This document shows, in pieces, positions 1 to 9,566 of a stretch of 64,000 nt of DNA. This stretch comes from Candidatus Comchoanobacter bicostacola (GTDB lineage: Bacteria; Pseudomonadota; Gammaproteobacteria; Comchoanobacterales; Comchoanobacteraceae), in the NCBI RefSeq assembly GCF_024172705.1, contig NZ_CP092900.1:310001-374000 (forward strand), read 5' to 3'. How positions within the stretch are numbered: position 1 is the first letter of the stretch; the number at the start of each line of letters is the position of its first letter. The notes beneath the pieces are model-generated. The model ran no database searches, was not told the DNA's origin, and was given only the letters and a program-made list of their open reading frames with translations. The position numbers and the translations under genes were made by a program.

Positions 1-10
1 GTTGCGAACA

Positions 11-1687
11 TTACATTGATTCCGGTGCATTAATCCCAAGGTTTTCTAGTGCTTTGGATAAACATTGTGCGGTTAAAAAACAAATGAGTAAGCGGTGGTA
101 TCGTTCTTGAGAATCATCCGATAAGATTTGTGTATTGTTATAATAACGGTGAAAATGGGTTGCAATACGGTAACAGTATTGAGTCCATTGATAGACTTCA
201 CTTCTTTGAGCTGTTTTGATTAATACAGTAGGGTACTCTGCAAGTGCGTCAAGCAGCTCAACCTCAGTATCCGATGGATGCAGGAAGTGCTTTGAGCTTG
301 GAATATACTGTCCATTCTTTGCAAGAATGCTCTTGATTCTGGCGTGGGCATACTGGATGTAGTAGACAGGGTTTTTGTTATTATTTTGTTTGGCCAGTTC
401 CAGATCAAAATCTAAATGTTGATCTGATTTCCGCATGCAGTAAAAATAACGTGCAGCGTCAACTCCAACTTCTTTATATAAGTTCTCCAGGGTGACAAAT
501 TGCCCTTGACGTGTAGACATTGAAATCTTTGTCTTTCCTCGGTATAAGTTGGCAAACTGTATTAATATAGTTTTAAAGTTTTGCTCATCATGCCCCAGTG
601 CTTTAATACCGGATTTAATTCTGGGTGTGTATCCATGATGGTCTGCCCCAAAGATATCAAGTACCTGTGTGTTTGGGTTGGATAGCTTTTTGTGATGGTA
701 AGCTAGGTCGGTTGCAAAGTAGGTCCAAACACCGTTAGAGCGTTTGATAACACGGTCTTTTTCATCCCCATGCTTTGTAGACTTAAACCATTGAGCACCT
801 TCTTTTTCATAAATGACGTCTTGTTGACTCAGTAAGTCTAAAACTGGCTCAAGTTCATTGTTGTCGAGTAGTGAAGATTCGTGAAACCAGTGGTCGTATT
901 CGACACCAAATTGTTTAAGATCTTGTTTAATTTGAGTAGTGATTTCGTGTACAATCCATTGCTTTGCTTCATCATAATGTTTGCCAAGTGCATCTTTGCA
1001 TAGTTGAATCAGCTTAGGTGTTAAATCAGTCGCAGTTTCTTCATTCCACTTTTGCAGAAGTGATTCGAGAATCTGGGGGACAGCAGTAGTCCATTCAGGC
1101 TTGGTAGGTAGATTAACTAAATAGTCTCCAGTATAACACCCTTTAGGTGGTGTTAATCCAAGGATTCTGAGCCAAAGACTGGTTGTCAATACATCTATTT
1201 GTAAGCCGGCATCATTAACATAGTATTCAGTATGGACTTTAAAGCCAGTGCTGGACAAAATCTTTGCTAATGAAGACCCGTATGCTGCAGATCTACCATG
1301 ACCAACATGCAGCGGACCCGTTGGGTTTGCAGATACATATTCTAGATAAACAGCTTTGTTTTCTCCAATGTTTGGACGAAAAAAATCGGAGTCATTGTTG
1401 ATGATTTTTTTGATGGTTTCCGTGAAATCACTAGCAATGTAAAAGTTTATAAATCCAGGCGGAGCTACTTCAATACGTGTTACCTCACTATCAATAATTG
1501 CGTCGTGTATTTTACGTGCAATCTTCATAGGGGGGAGGCCCACATGCTTAGATAGCACCAGCGCAATATTTGAAGTAAAATCGCCATGCTCAGCATTTTT
1601 GGTCTTGGTGACTATAACTGGTGCGTGCTGATCCCAGCCGAGCTGAGTCAATGCGGTGCCTAAAATTTGTTTGATCGTATTATTCAT
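11..1687 (-). CDS. argS: arginyl-tRNA synthetase
   Basis: This class I synthetase charges tRNA-Arg in the cytoplasm. The 558-residue length is normal for the family. The N-terminal region has the ArgRS-specific domain, with the conserved EHGDF stretch near residue 33. The signature VSANPTGPLHVGHGR surrounds the HIGH motif (HVGH, residues 127-130). The KMSKS loop is the degenerate form usual for ArgRS (KISMS, about residue 387). The C-terminal helical anticodon-binding domain ends in the typical LGI-x-APE-x-M. The ATG start lies 41 bp downstream of the typA stop on the same strand, so it may be cotranscribed with typA. No truncation or missing motif was seen. Confidence 0.97.
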   Translation of the reverse strand: MNNTIKQILGTALTQLGWDQHAPVIVTKTKNAEHGDFTSNIALVLSKHVGLPPMKIARKIHDAIIDSEVTRIEVAPPGFINFYIASDFTETIKKIINNDSDFFRPNIGENKAVYLEYVSANPTGPLHVGHGRSAAYGSSLAKILSSTGFKVHTEYYVNDAGLQIDVLTTSLWLRILGLTPPKGCYTGDYLVNLPTKPEWTTAVPQILESLLQKWNEETATDLTPKLIQLCKDALGKHYDEAKQWIVHEITTQIKQDLKQFGVEYDHWFHESSLLDNNELEPVLDLLSQQDVIYEKEGAQWFKSTKHGDEKDRVIKRSNGVWTYFATDLAYHHKKLSNPNTQVLDIFGADHHGYTPRIKSGIKALGHDEQNFKTILIQFANLYRGKTKISMSTRQGQFVTLENLYKEVGVDAARYFYCMRKSDQHLDFDLELAKQNNNKNPVYYIQYAHARIKSILAKNGQYIPSSKHFLHPSDTEVELLDALAEYPTVLIKTAQRSEVYQWTQYCYRIATHFHRYYNNTQILSDDSQERYHRLLICFLTAQCLSKALENLGINAPESM

Positions 1688-1728
1688 GTCAATAGTGTAT
1701 CATAAAGTTTAGATACCGCAAGTCAGGG

Positions 1729-3543
1729 TTAGCTATTGCTTCTACTCTCTCTCTTTCGGTCGCTTTCCTTTAAAAACTTCTTTCTGATTCGAATGTTTTT
1801 AGGTGTGATTTCAACCAGCTCATCGGTGTTAATCATGCCCATAGCCTGTTCCAATGTAAATTTAATAGGTGGAGTAAGGATCATGCTTTCATCAGTTCCT
1901 GATGCACGAACATTTGAAAGTTGTTTGTTTCTGCATATATTAACCACTAGGTCATTGTCACGGTTGTGTAAACCAATCACCATACCTTCATAGACTTGAT
2001 CGCCGGGTTTAATTAACATTCGACCACGACCTTGAAGATTGTATAAGGCATAGGTTGTAGCAGGGCCTGCAGCATTCGCAATTAAGGCACCATGATGTCG
2101 ACTGTGTTCAGAGATTTTAACGTAAGGTCGATAATCTAAGAATACATGGTGGGCAATACCTGTGCCTTGGGTAAGACTCATCATCTCATTTTGGAAGCCA
2201 AAAAGGCCTTGAGAAGGCATTTCGTAGTCGAGGCGGACACGTCCATGAGCATCTGGAATCATGTCTCGTAGTATACCTCTTTTTGCATTGAGTTTTTCAA
2301 TGATCGCGCCCTGATGTTGTTGTTGGACATCCAATGTAACCAGTTCATAGGGTTCATGCATGACACCATCAATTTCTTTTAAAATAACTTTCGGTCTGCT
2401 GATTGCGAGTTCAAATCCTTCACGGCGCATATTTTCAATTAGAATGGATAAGTGGAGCTCACCTCTACCAGAAACAAGAAACTTTTCGCTTGAATCGGAT
2501 TCAGCTACTTTCAAGGCTACATTATGTTGTGTTTCATCAGTCAAACGTTTTCTTATTTGTCTTGATGTTAAAAATTCACCGTCTTGTCCGGAAAAAGGCG
2601 ACCCATTGACCTCGAATGTCATCGAGATTGTAGGTTCATCAACGTTTAGCGCAGGCAGGGCTTCAATACACTCTGGGTCACATAAGGTGTCTGAAATATC
2701 TAGATCCCCAGCACCGGTGATAGCAATGATATCCCCAGCGACTGCTTGGTTGGTTTCTACACGAGTTAGTCCATGATGGGATAAGATTTGCAAGATTCGT
2801 CCACCTCGAATATCGCCCGATCTGTCTATAACTTTAATCGGACTATTTGGGGTTATTCTTCCACGCGTAACACGGCCAATTCCGATAGTTCCAGTATATG
2901 AAGAATGGTCCAAGCTTGATATTTGCATTTGGAATGCTTGATCAGGGTTAACTTTTGGTGCGGGTGTATGATTAATAATATGGTCTAAAATAGGAAAGAT
3001 GTCAGTAGCAGTATCCTCAAGGTTGTCAGATGCGATCCCTTGAATTGCTGATGCATAAAGTACAGGGAAGTCTAGCTGTTCATCTGATGCACCTAAGTGA
3101 TCAAAAAGTTCAAATACTTGGTCAATAACCCAGTCAGGTCGCGCGCCATCTCTGTCTATTTTATTGATGACTACTACAGGCTTTAGACCATGTTCAAATG
3201 CTTTTCGAGTAACAAACCTTGTTTGTGGCATAGGCCCTTCAGCCGCATCAACAATTAATAGGCAGGTATCAACCATGGATAGGATACGTTCTACTTCTCC
3301 GCCAAAATCTGCGTGTCCAGGTGTATCTACTAAATTAATTTGATGGTCTTTATAGTTTAGGCTCGCAATTTTAGATAAAATGGTGATACCTCTTTCTTTC
3401 TCTAGATCGTTTGAATCAAGAGCAAGTCCTCCATCAGGCGTTTCTTTGAGTGTACCTGTTTGTTTGAGTAGTTGGTCAACCAGTGTGGTTTTACCGTGGT
3501 CAACGTGAGCGATAATTGCAATATTTCTTAAGTTGTCAGCCAT
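1729..3543 (-). CDS. typA: ribosome-associated GTPase TypA/BipA
   Basis: TypA is a translational GTPase of the EF-G superfamily that binds the ribosome and helps 50S assembly and growth under stress. The sequence shows the G1 motif AHVDHGKT (residues 12-19), the switch II motif [12 protein letters not shown] as G4, and EF-G-like domains III and V. The basic C-terminal domain is typical of BipA. The 604-residue length is the family norm. The ATG is preceded by an AGGAG ribosome-binding site and a plausible sigma-70 promoter in the 72-bp gap after fadB. It is an ordinary housekeeping gene. Confidence 0.97.
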   Translation of the reverse strand: MADNLRNIAIIAHVDHGKTTLVDQLLKQTGTLKETPDGGLALDSNDLEKERGITILSKIASLNYKDHQINLVDTPGHADFGGEVERILSMVDTCLLIVDAAEGPMPQTRFVTRKAFEHGLKPVVVINKIDRDGARPDWVIDQVFELFDHLGASDEQLDFPVLYASAIQGIASDNLEDTATDIFPILDHIINHTPAPKVNPDQAFQMQISSLDHSSYTGTIGIGRVTRGRITPNSPIKVIDRSGDIRGGRILQILSHHGLTRVETNQAVAGDIIAITGAGDLDISDTLCDPECIEALPALNVDEPTISMTFEVNGSPFSGQDGEFLTSRQIRKRLTDETQHNVALKVAESDSSEKFLVSGRGELHLSILIENMRREGFELAISRPKVILKEIDGVMHEPYELVTLDVQQQHQGAIIEKLNAKRGILRDMIPDAHGRVRLDYEMPSQGLFGFQNEMMSLTQGTGIAHHVFLDYRPYVKISEHSRHHGALIANAAGPATTYALYNLQGRGRMLIKPGDQVYEGMVIGLHNRDNDLVVNICRNKQLSNVRASGTDESMILTPPIKFTLEQAMGMINTDELVEITPKNIRIRKKFLKESDRKRESRSNS

Positions 3544-3572
3544 TTGGAGGCTCCTATTTCATGTTCGTGGTT

Positions 3573-3600
3573 ATTATAGCGAGATTAATGAGTTTGTGCA
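3573..3600 (-). promoter_or_regulatory. probable sigma-70 promoter of typA
   Basis: On the minus strand a perfect TATAAT (3573-3578) lies 16 bp downstream of a TGCACA -35-like hexamer (3595-3600). It is about 30 bp from the typA ATG and just after the end of fadB. The -35 match is weak, so only the -10 element is convincing. Confidence 0.5.
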
Positions 3601-3615
3601 GATTTTTTTTAAAAA

Positions 3616-5529
3616 TTAATTGTTTTGTAAGGGTCCGCCCGACCATGGGCAAAAACCAAGTCCCAATATAGCGCCTACATTTGCACTGGCTGCATCTATT
3701 ATTCCTGTTTCTACCAGCTCTTTTGCTGCATTCGTTTGTGCAGAAAATAGCTGATGTTCAATGTTTGCAATATCATAAGACTGATCTAATTTTTCCCACT
3801 GTTTAATGCCATCCCATAGTATGCGTGACGGGGTATATGAATAAAATCCAGCCTTTTCCTTTCGGCCCATTCTCTTTTGTGTATAAAGTTCGGTGATAAT
3901 TTTTTCAGCATGGGGGTTCACTTTTTGGCTTAAGCTTTTTTGTTGCTGAATAATACCATGAATCACGTCAATGCCGATCTCGTCTAATAGCTGGAGTGGT
4001 GGTGTTGGCATGCCAATGCGCCGTGCTGCAGTTTCTATTAAATGAGCGGGAATGCCTTTGCTTAACATGTCAAGCGCAGAGGAGGCGTATGCCATAGCTA
4101 CATTTGTTGTATAAAATCCAGCAATATCTTTGACCAGTATGGGCGTTTTCTTCAATAGAATGCTGAGCGCTAATGCTTTTTGTTGACTTGCAATATTACT
4201 TTTTTTGCTACTAATGATTTCTACCAGTTGCATTTTCCTTACGGGGGAAAAGAAGTGTATGCCGATAAACTGCTGAGGGCTTTCTAGCGCTTGTGCTAAG
4301 ATGCCAACTGGAATAGATGATGTGTTCGTTGCTAGAAGTGCTCCTTTCTTTAGGTATTGTTCAGCCTCTTTGAGTATGCTTTGCTTGAGTTCAATATTTT
4401 CGAATACGGCTTCAATCACGACATCAGCTTTGCTTAGCTGCTTCATATCACTTGTTATTTTCATTTTAGCAGAGGTGGGCGGGTAGTTTTGCAGGCATGC
4501 ATGTAGGGTCTGTGTAACTTGAGTAATGCGCTTAGGTTGTTCAATAACAGTGCAGGGGATGCCATTTGCGAGTGCGTGTGCAGCAATAGCCGATCCCATA
4601 AACCCTCCGCCAATAATACCTAAGTGTTCAATAGCATGCCTCTTAGCGCAGGATTTAGCATGCTTTCTTATGGCCATGCGATCAAAAAATAAGGTTTTCA
4701 GTATATCTTGGCTTTGTTTGCTGTTGAGTGTTTTTAAGAAAAAGTGTGCTTCACACTCAAGACTAAGTCGTAATGGAAGCAAGGCGCCTTCATAAATACA
4801 TTGGATAAGGTTTTCTACATGTGTATAGCATCCTTGCGTGTCTTTTTTTATGAGTGCGCAGGCGCCTGAGAATGTTTGTAGATTTCGATAAGGGTTTACT
4901 GAATGTTTTTTTCTGGATGTCTCTGGGTTTTTTATCCAGGCGATGGATTGAGTGATGGCTATTTTTTTTGTTTTAGAGAGAGCATCAATTAGTTGATATT
5001 GTAATGCCTGGTCTTCGTGGACATTATTTCCTTTTAATAGTGTAGGAAGTGCATGCTCTAGACCTATGAGTCTGATAAGTCTCTGAGTTCCTCCGAGTCC
5101 AGGGATTAAACCGATTTTAACCTCAGGAAGGCCGAGTCGCATTTGTGTGTTCATAATGCCAATACGGTATTGAGTGGCTAATGCAATCTCTAACCCTCCG
5201 CCTAAGCATAAACCATTAATTAAACATACACTGGGTTTACCCTCAGTAAGCACCATAAGTACTTCATGCATGTCCATTATTTTCTTGTACTGTGTCGATA
5301 AAGGTGTGGTCGTTAATTTTTGAATAAATGCGACATCAGCTCCATAGCAAAAATGATTAAAGCCACTGGTGATAATCAGTCCTTGAATATTATCATCATG
5401 GTTGGCTTGATAAATATATTTTTTAAGTTCTGAAAATACTGAAGCAGTGATTAGGTTATTGGACTTGTTTTTTTGTTGTAGTGTTAATATCGCTACATTA
5501 GATTGGACTTGATACAGTATATGATTCAT
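3616..5529 (-). CDS. fadB: 3-hydroxyacyl-CoA dehydrogenase / enoyl-CoA hydratase, FadB-type alpha subunit
   Basis: This bifunctional enzyme hydrates trans-2-enoyl-CoA and then oxidises 3-hydroxyacyl-CoA with NAD+ in beta-oxidation. Residues 1-190 form the crotonase domain. It has the oxyanion-hole GGG and both catalytic glutamates (E114 in GGGLE, E136 in GLPE). Residues about 302-480 form the NAD-binding dehydrogenase domain (GIIGGGFMGS, then HFFSP with the catalytic His). The C-terminal domain carries the RIGMP-x-PP-x-LLDEIG signature. At 637 residues it is clearly shorter than Escherichia coli FadB (about 729), mostly through loss around the C-terminal dehydrogenase repeat and linkers. The start overlaps the fadA stop (TAATG), so the two subunits are translationally coupled. 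The order fadA-fadB is the reverse of the E. coli fadBA operon. Confidence 0.93.
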   Translation of the reverse strand: MNHILYQVQSNVAILTLQQKNKSNNLITASVFSELKKYIYQANHDDNIQGLIITSGFNHFCYGADVAFIQKLTTTPLSTQYKKIMDMHEVLMVLTEGKPSVCLINGLCLGGGLEIALATQYRIGIMNTQMRLGLPEVKIGLIPGLGGTQRLIRLIGLEHALPTLLKGNNVHEDQALQYQLIDALSKTKKIAITQSIAWIKNPETSRKKHSVNPYRNLQTFSGACALIKKDTQGCYTHVENLIQCIYEGALLPLRLSLECEAHFFLKTLNSKQSQDILKTLFFDRMAIRKHAKSCAKRHAIEHLGIIGGGFMGSAIAAHALANGIPCTVIEQPKRITQVTQTLHACLQNYPPTSAKMKITSDMKQLSKADVVIEAVFENIELKQSILKEAEQYLKKGALLATNTSSIPVGILAQALESPQQFIGIHFFSPVRKMQLVEIISSKKSNIASQQKALALSILLKKTPILVKDIAGFYTTNVAMAYASSALDMLSKGIPAHLIETAARRIGMPTPPLQLLDEIGIDVIHGIIQQQKSLSQKVNPHAEKIITELYTQKRMGRKEKAGFYSYTPSRILWDGIKQWEKLDQSYDIANIEHQLFSAQTNAAKELVETGIIDAASANVGAILGLGFCPWSGGPLQNN

Positions 5530-6728
5530 TATTCAACTCGCTCAATAAGCATTGAAGCTGCCATTCCAGCAGCTGTACATAGCGTTACTACGCCGCGTTT
5601 AAGTTGTCTACGTGTGAGTTCATCCACAATGGTTCCGACTAGCATACCCCCAGTCGCTCCTAAAGGATGCCCATAAGCAATAGCACCTCCATTTACATTG
5701 ACTCTAGAAGCTTCTAGATTAAGCTCTTGTATGAACTTAAGTGCGACAGCAGAAAAAGCTTCATTAATTTCCCAAAGGTCAATATCAGAGGTGTGTAGTT
5801 TACATTTCTCTAAAAGTCTTTTACAGCTAGCTGCTGGAGCTGTGAGCATAATAGTTGGATCGGTACCTATTTGGTCAAAGGCAATGATCTGTGCACGTGG
5901 CTTTAATCCATGTTGGTGAATAGCAGTTTCGCTAGCTAAAAGTGTAGCAGTAGCACCGTCTGCTAATGCTGATGAGTTTCCAGCGTGATGGAGGTGATTG
6001 ATTTTACTTTGCTCTGGATATTGATTGAGTGCTAGCGCATTGTAACCAGCCATATTCCCAATGAGTTCAAAGCTGGGCTGTAGTGAACTTAGCGCCTTGG
6101 AATTGCAGTTTCTTGGCACTTCATCATTTGTAAGTGCTTCAATGCCAGAGGCGTGATAAATTGGAATAATAGATTTCAAGTAGTTTCGTTTAATCGCATT
6201 TAAGGCTTTCTTGTGGCTATCGACTGCAAACTGATCAAGCTGTTCACGAGTGTAAGATTCAATAGTCGCAATTAAATCAGCACTAATTCCTTGTGGGATA
6301 ATGTTGTGCTGCATTGCAATAGAGGGGTCAGCAACTAGAGCACCTCCATCACTTAGCATAGGGACTCGGGACATCGATTCTATACCGGCAGCAAGGTTTA
6401 GAGATTGCTGTCCAGCCATGATTTTGCTAGCACACAGAGCTATAGCATCCAAACCGGATGAGCAAAACCGATTTATTTGCATTCCAGGGACTGTGTCTGG
6501 GAAGCTTGCGCGGAGTAGAGCACTGCGTGCAATATTTGCTCCTTGTTCGCCAACGGGCATGACACACCCAGTGATTAAATCTTCTATAAATGGTTTTAGC
6601 GCATATGGGACCGTAGCTTCGAGTGTTTGGCTTAATAATGATAACGATGAGACGGTATGTAAGCCTCCAGACTCTTTTCCTATCCCTCTAGGCGTGCGTT
6701 TGCTGTCAACAATATAGCATTTATGCAT
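5529..6728 (-). CDS. fadA: acetyl-CoA acyltransferase (3-ketoacyl-CoA thiolase)
   Basis: This thiolase splits 3-ketoacyl-CoA with CoA to release acetyl-CoA, and is presumably the beta subunit partner of the adjacent FadB. The nucleophile Cys is in NRFCSSGLDA and the catalytic His in GGAIAYGHPLGATG. The second catalytic Cys is in TLCTAAGMAAS. In most thiolases the last motif is a glycine-rich C-x-x-G-G; here one glycine is an alanine. The length of 399 aa is normal. No strong Shine-Dalgarno sequence is seen before the ATG. It lies 27 bp after the exporter permease gene and probably shares its transcript. Confidence 0.92.
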   Translation of the reverse strand: MHKCYIVDSKRTPRGIGKESGGLHTVSSLSLLSQTLEATVPYALKPFIEDLITGCVMPVGEQGANIARSALLRASFPDTVPGMQINRFCSSGLDAIALCASKIMAGQQSLNLAAGIESMSRVPMLSDGGALVADPSIAMQHNIIPQGISADLIATIESYTREQLDQFAVDSHKKALNAIKRNYLKSIIPIYHASGIEALTNDEVPRNCNSKALSSLQPSFELIGNMAGYNALALNQYPEQSKINHLHHAGNSSALADGATATLLASETAIHQHGLKPRAQIIAFDQIGTDPTIMLTAPAASCKRLLEKCKLHTSDIDLWEINEAFSAVALKFIQELNLEASRVNVNGGAIAYGHPLGATGGMLVGTIVDELTRRQLKRGVVTLCTAAGMAASMLIERVE

Positions 6729-6755
6729 GATGTTCTATCCATTGATTATTTCAGT

Positions 6756-7844
6756 TTATGCTCCTTTTAACGTATGTGCAATCGGAATTGTAAAAGTTTT
6801 TTGTGCAGGAAGAAAGCTGCTAACCATGCTGACAAAAGTGATAAAACTCATTGATTTAATAAGTGTTAGCCAAGAGATGCCATGACCCCAGTTCATAAGG
6901 GCATTGGTTTTGCTGATAATCATTAGACTTATGAGTATTGAAATACCACCTGATAATAAACAAATTGACCAAGTTTCTAAAAATAGCATCTTGATGATGT
7001 CTCTAGGTTTTGCACCAATGGCTTGTCTGAGTGCAAACTCTGGTTGGCGCTGAGAGTAAATGGATACATTTAAATTGGTTAAGCTTGCAATAGCAAGTAT
7101 AGCAATCAGGGCTTTCAGTCCAAATGAGGCTGCATTAATGGTTTTGAGTGTTTGAGTTTTAAGTGTAGTGACATCATTGGGTGCAATGATATGTGTATTA
7201 AACTCATTATGAAATTTGCGGATACAGTCACGTATCATCTGTTCAGCCTCATGGCTTTTTTTTGAGTTTTCGGGTGTAATGATAATTGATTGAGGTGGGG
7301 TTTTGCCAAATAGTCTTGTAAACGTTAGCGGGCTAACTTGCATGGAGTAATCATAAGGCTTGAGAATGTGTGCAGCATTATGTGTCATGGCTTTGCCTAT
7401 GGGTTTGATGACTGTATCATTGATGATGATGGGTTCTCGTTTTTGGATAGGTGTTTGATGATCGATAATAACAACACCGTAAGGATCAATATCATTGGGA
7501 TGAAGATCTCGACCGCTATACATTTTCTTGTCAATCTGATTAGGGGTTGCGGAGAAGATAAAGATAGGGTCATTTTGTATGTTATATACCTGACTGTGTA
7601 TTTGAATTAGACTTTTGTAAGGAACATTAGATAGTAGTTTTAGGAAGTTTTCAAAGTGAACTGTTTTAGATTTATGCTGAAAATATAGAGTGATGTGCTG
7701 TTGTGATTGATCAAACTGTTGGTTAATTTGGGCGCGTGTATTAAGAATACAATAGTCAGTGAGTATAAACGATGTAAAGCTAATGACCATTGCCGTCACG
7801 GTTAACCAGATATACCGATGGTACATACCTTTAAAGTAGCTCAT
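6756..7844 (-). CDS. ABC transporter permease of the FtsX/MacB type
   Basis: The 362-residue inner-membrane protein has one N-terminal membrane helix (about residues 12-32), a large periplasmic domain (about 33-235) and three C-terminal helices (about 237-262, 288-312 and 330-350). That is the FtsX/MacB/LolC topology. The cytoplasmic loop LRQAIGAKPRD between helices 2 and 3 is the coupling segment characteristic of these permeases. Its ATG overlaps the ATPase stop by 4 bp (ATGA). With the neighbouring ATPase, adaptor and TolC-like genes it makes a MacAB-TolC-like tripartite exporter, in which ATPase and permease are separate chains, unlike E. coli MacB. The substrate is unknown; lipid, peptide or macrolide export is possible. 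Confidence 0.85.
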   Translation of the reverse strand: MSYFKGMYHRYIWLTVTAMVISFTSFILTDYCILNTRAQINQQFDQSQQHITLYFQHKSKTVHFENFLKLLSNVPYKSLIQIHSQVYNIQNDPIFIFSATPNQIDKKMYSGRDLHPNDIDPYGVVIIDHQTPIQKREPIIINDTVIKPIGKAMTHNAAHILKPYDYSMQVSPLTFTRLFGKTPPQSIIITPENSKKSHEAEQMIRDCIRKFHNEFNTHIIAPNDVTTLKTQTLKTINAASFGLKALIAILAIASLTNLNVSIYSQRQPEFALRQAIGAKPRDIIKMLFLETWSICLLSGGISILISLMIISKTNALMNWGHGISWLTLIKSMSFITFVSMVSSFLPAQKTFTIPIAHTLKGA

Positions 7845-8491
7845 ACGCTCACCAGTTTTTTATTGTGGATTTGATAGTGTTGGTCGCTTTTAGCGATGAG
7901 TTGATGGCTGTGGGTGCTCATAATGATTGCGCAGGTTGGGTTCATCTCTCTTAATAGTCGCATGATTCTGTGAGTGTTGTTTGGGTCTAGTGCACCAGTA
8001 GGTTCATCGGCAATAATTATTTCAGGTTTTAAAATTAGTGCGCGTGCGATTGAGACTCTCTGTTGCTGCCCCAATGATAAGTATGTGACTGGTGTTTTAA
8101 GATGTTGTTCAAGTTGACAGATCTCAATAAGTTGCATTGCATAGTCTTTGAAATTGTCTGTATAAGGTGTATATGTCGTGGGAAGAATGATGTTCTCATA
8201 GAGTGATAAATGAGAAATTAGATGCGGCTTTTGAAAGATATAACCAAAGGTTTGGTTGCGCATATTTGCTAATTTGCGGTTGCAAAGTAACTGGGTGTTT
8301 GTGTGTGAGATGAATACCTGGCCCTTACAGGGTGGAGCCAGTAGCCCAATGATGTTTAGCAATGTACTTTTTCCTGTTCCAGAGTCACCTGTTATTGAGG
8401 TAAAAGAATTAGGTTCAATAATTAGATTGATATCTTGAAGGATGCAGACATCATAATGAGCGCTTACATGCGTTAATTTAATTAGGCTCAA
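7841..8491 (-). CDS. ABC transporter ATP-binding protein (MacB/LolD type)
   Basis: The 216-residue ATPase of a MacB/LolD-type exporter has Walker A GDSGTGKST (about residues 35-43), a Q-loop (FQKPHL), an ABC signature that reads LSLGQQQR instead of LSGGQQQR, Walker B IIADEPTGALD, and an H-switch His in STHSH. The Gly to Leu change in the signature (SGG to SLG) is unusual but leaves the second Gly intact. The start is a TTG lying inside the 3' end of the adaptor gene (14-bp overlap). The stop overlaps the permease start. It energises the adjacent permease. Confidence 0.88.
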   Translation of the reverse strand: MSLIKLTHVSAHYDVCILQDINLIIEPNSFTSITGDSGTGKSTLLNIIGLLAPPCKGQVFISHTNTQLLCNRKLANMRNQTFGYIFQKPHLISHLSLYENIILPTTYTPYTDNFKDYAMQLIEICQLEQHLKTPVTYLSLGQQQRVSIARALILKPEIIIADEPTGALDPNNTHRIMRLLREMNPTCAIIMSTHSHQLIAKSDQHYQIHNKKLVSV

Positions 8492-9566
8492 CGATTTGAT
8501 CTCCTATTGTTAGACCAGATAGAGCATGGATATAATTTCCTGATGTATTTCCCAGCTCAACAGGTATCAGTATCACTTGGTTTTTGGGGTTATATTTTTT
8601 CACCATAGGTTTATTATCGATGTATAAAACACTAGAGATTGGAATCATTACTTTAGATTGAGTGCTAGTAACAATATCAACAGTAGTCTGCATCCCAAAG
8701 GTATATACCGTGGTGTCATTATTTTCAGTATCAATTGCAACGTATACGCTATAGCGTGCAGGTTTCGCCCCTGGTTTAGGTATGGGGTTAATGGATGTCA
8801 CATGTCCATCAAGCTTTGTTTTACTGGCTAGAAGGGTAATAACAGCAAGTTGTTCGAGCTGTATTTTATTCAGTGCGTATTCATCAACAGACAACTCAAT
8901 ATAATATGCATCATTGTTAAATATTTTAGCAAAGACAGTGTCTTTATGGATATTGTTTTTAAAGGGCGTGTTTTCAGATATTAAGGTACCGCTTGTCGGT
9001 GCATAAATATATGCAGTTAACTCTTGATCAATATATTGAGAGAGCTCAGATAAGGGTAATGTGCTTAATTCATCTTTTTTAGAATCAGGGAGATGGTAGT
9101 GCTCAAGGTTTTTGTTGAGTGTTTGTGTACTATGGAATAAATTATAGCTGGCTTGATTATAGGCTTTATTAGCTTCTATCCATTTGTTGGCAGAAATAGA
9201 CCCAAGTGAAAATAACTCCTTTTGTGCGGCAAAGGTATTTTTTTCAATTTCAAAGTTCATTATATTTTGATTGTGATCATATATAGATTTGATTAATGCT
9301 GTTTTCAAACTGGACGATTTGATTTCAAATATAGGTGTGTTGGGCTGAACGAATGAGCCAAATGGAACAAGCGGTATTAGGATGGCATCATGAGGGTGTT
9401 GGAGTTCAGTACATTGGCTTGCATGAATCTCACCACTGTATGATTCTATGCTGTTTACCTTGGATGTCTGAACGATGTAAGGCGTGTTACTTGCTTGGCT
9501 AATTAGGGCGGTTACTATTAATAATAGTAGTTTAACGGGTAGCGGTAATATAGTTGATAATTTCAT
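8478..9566 (-). CDS. periplasmic adaptor (HlyD/MacA-like) of the tripartite exporter
   Basis: This membrane-fusion protein is predicted to bridge the inner-membrane ABC permease and the TolC-like channel. The frame is open from 9611, but the ATG at 9566 has a near-perfect AGGAAGG ribosome-binding site 5 bp upstream, so I start there (362 aa). An N-terminal hydrophobic helix (KLLLLIVTALIS) acts as anchor or signal. It is followed by a lipoyl-like half, a helical hairpin region (about residues 85-150), the second lipoyl half (TSGTLISENTPF) and a beta-barrel domain. The start lies 35 bp inside the TolC-like gene and the end overlaps the ATPase start, so all four exporter genes are coupled. Sequence divergence prevents a precise subfamily call. 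Confidence 0.8.
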   Translation of the reverse strand: MKLSTILPLPVKLLLLIVTALISQASNTPYIVQTSKVNSIESYSGEIHASQCTELQHPHDAILIPLVPFGSFVQPNTPIFEIKSSSLKTALIKSIYDHNQNIMNFEIEKNTFAAQKELFSLGSISANKWIEANKAYNQASYNLFHSTQTLNKNLEHYHLPDSKKDELSTLPLSELSQYIDQELTAYIYAPTSGTLISENTPFKNNIHKDTVFAKIFNNDAYYIELSVDEYALNKIQLEQLAVITLLASKTKLDGHVTSINPIPKPGAKPARYSVYVAIDTENNDTTVYTFGMQTTVDIVTSTQSKVMIPISSVLYIDNKPMVKKYNPKNQVILIPVELGNTSGNYIHALSGLTIGDQIVEPN

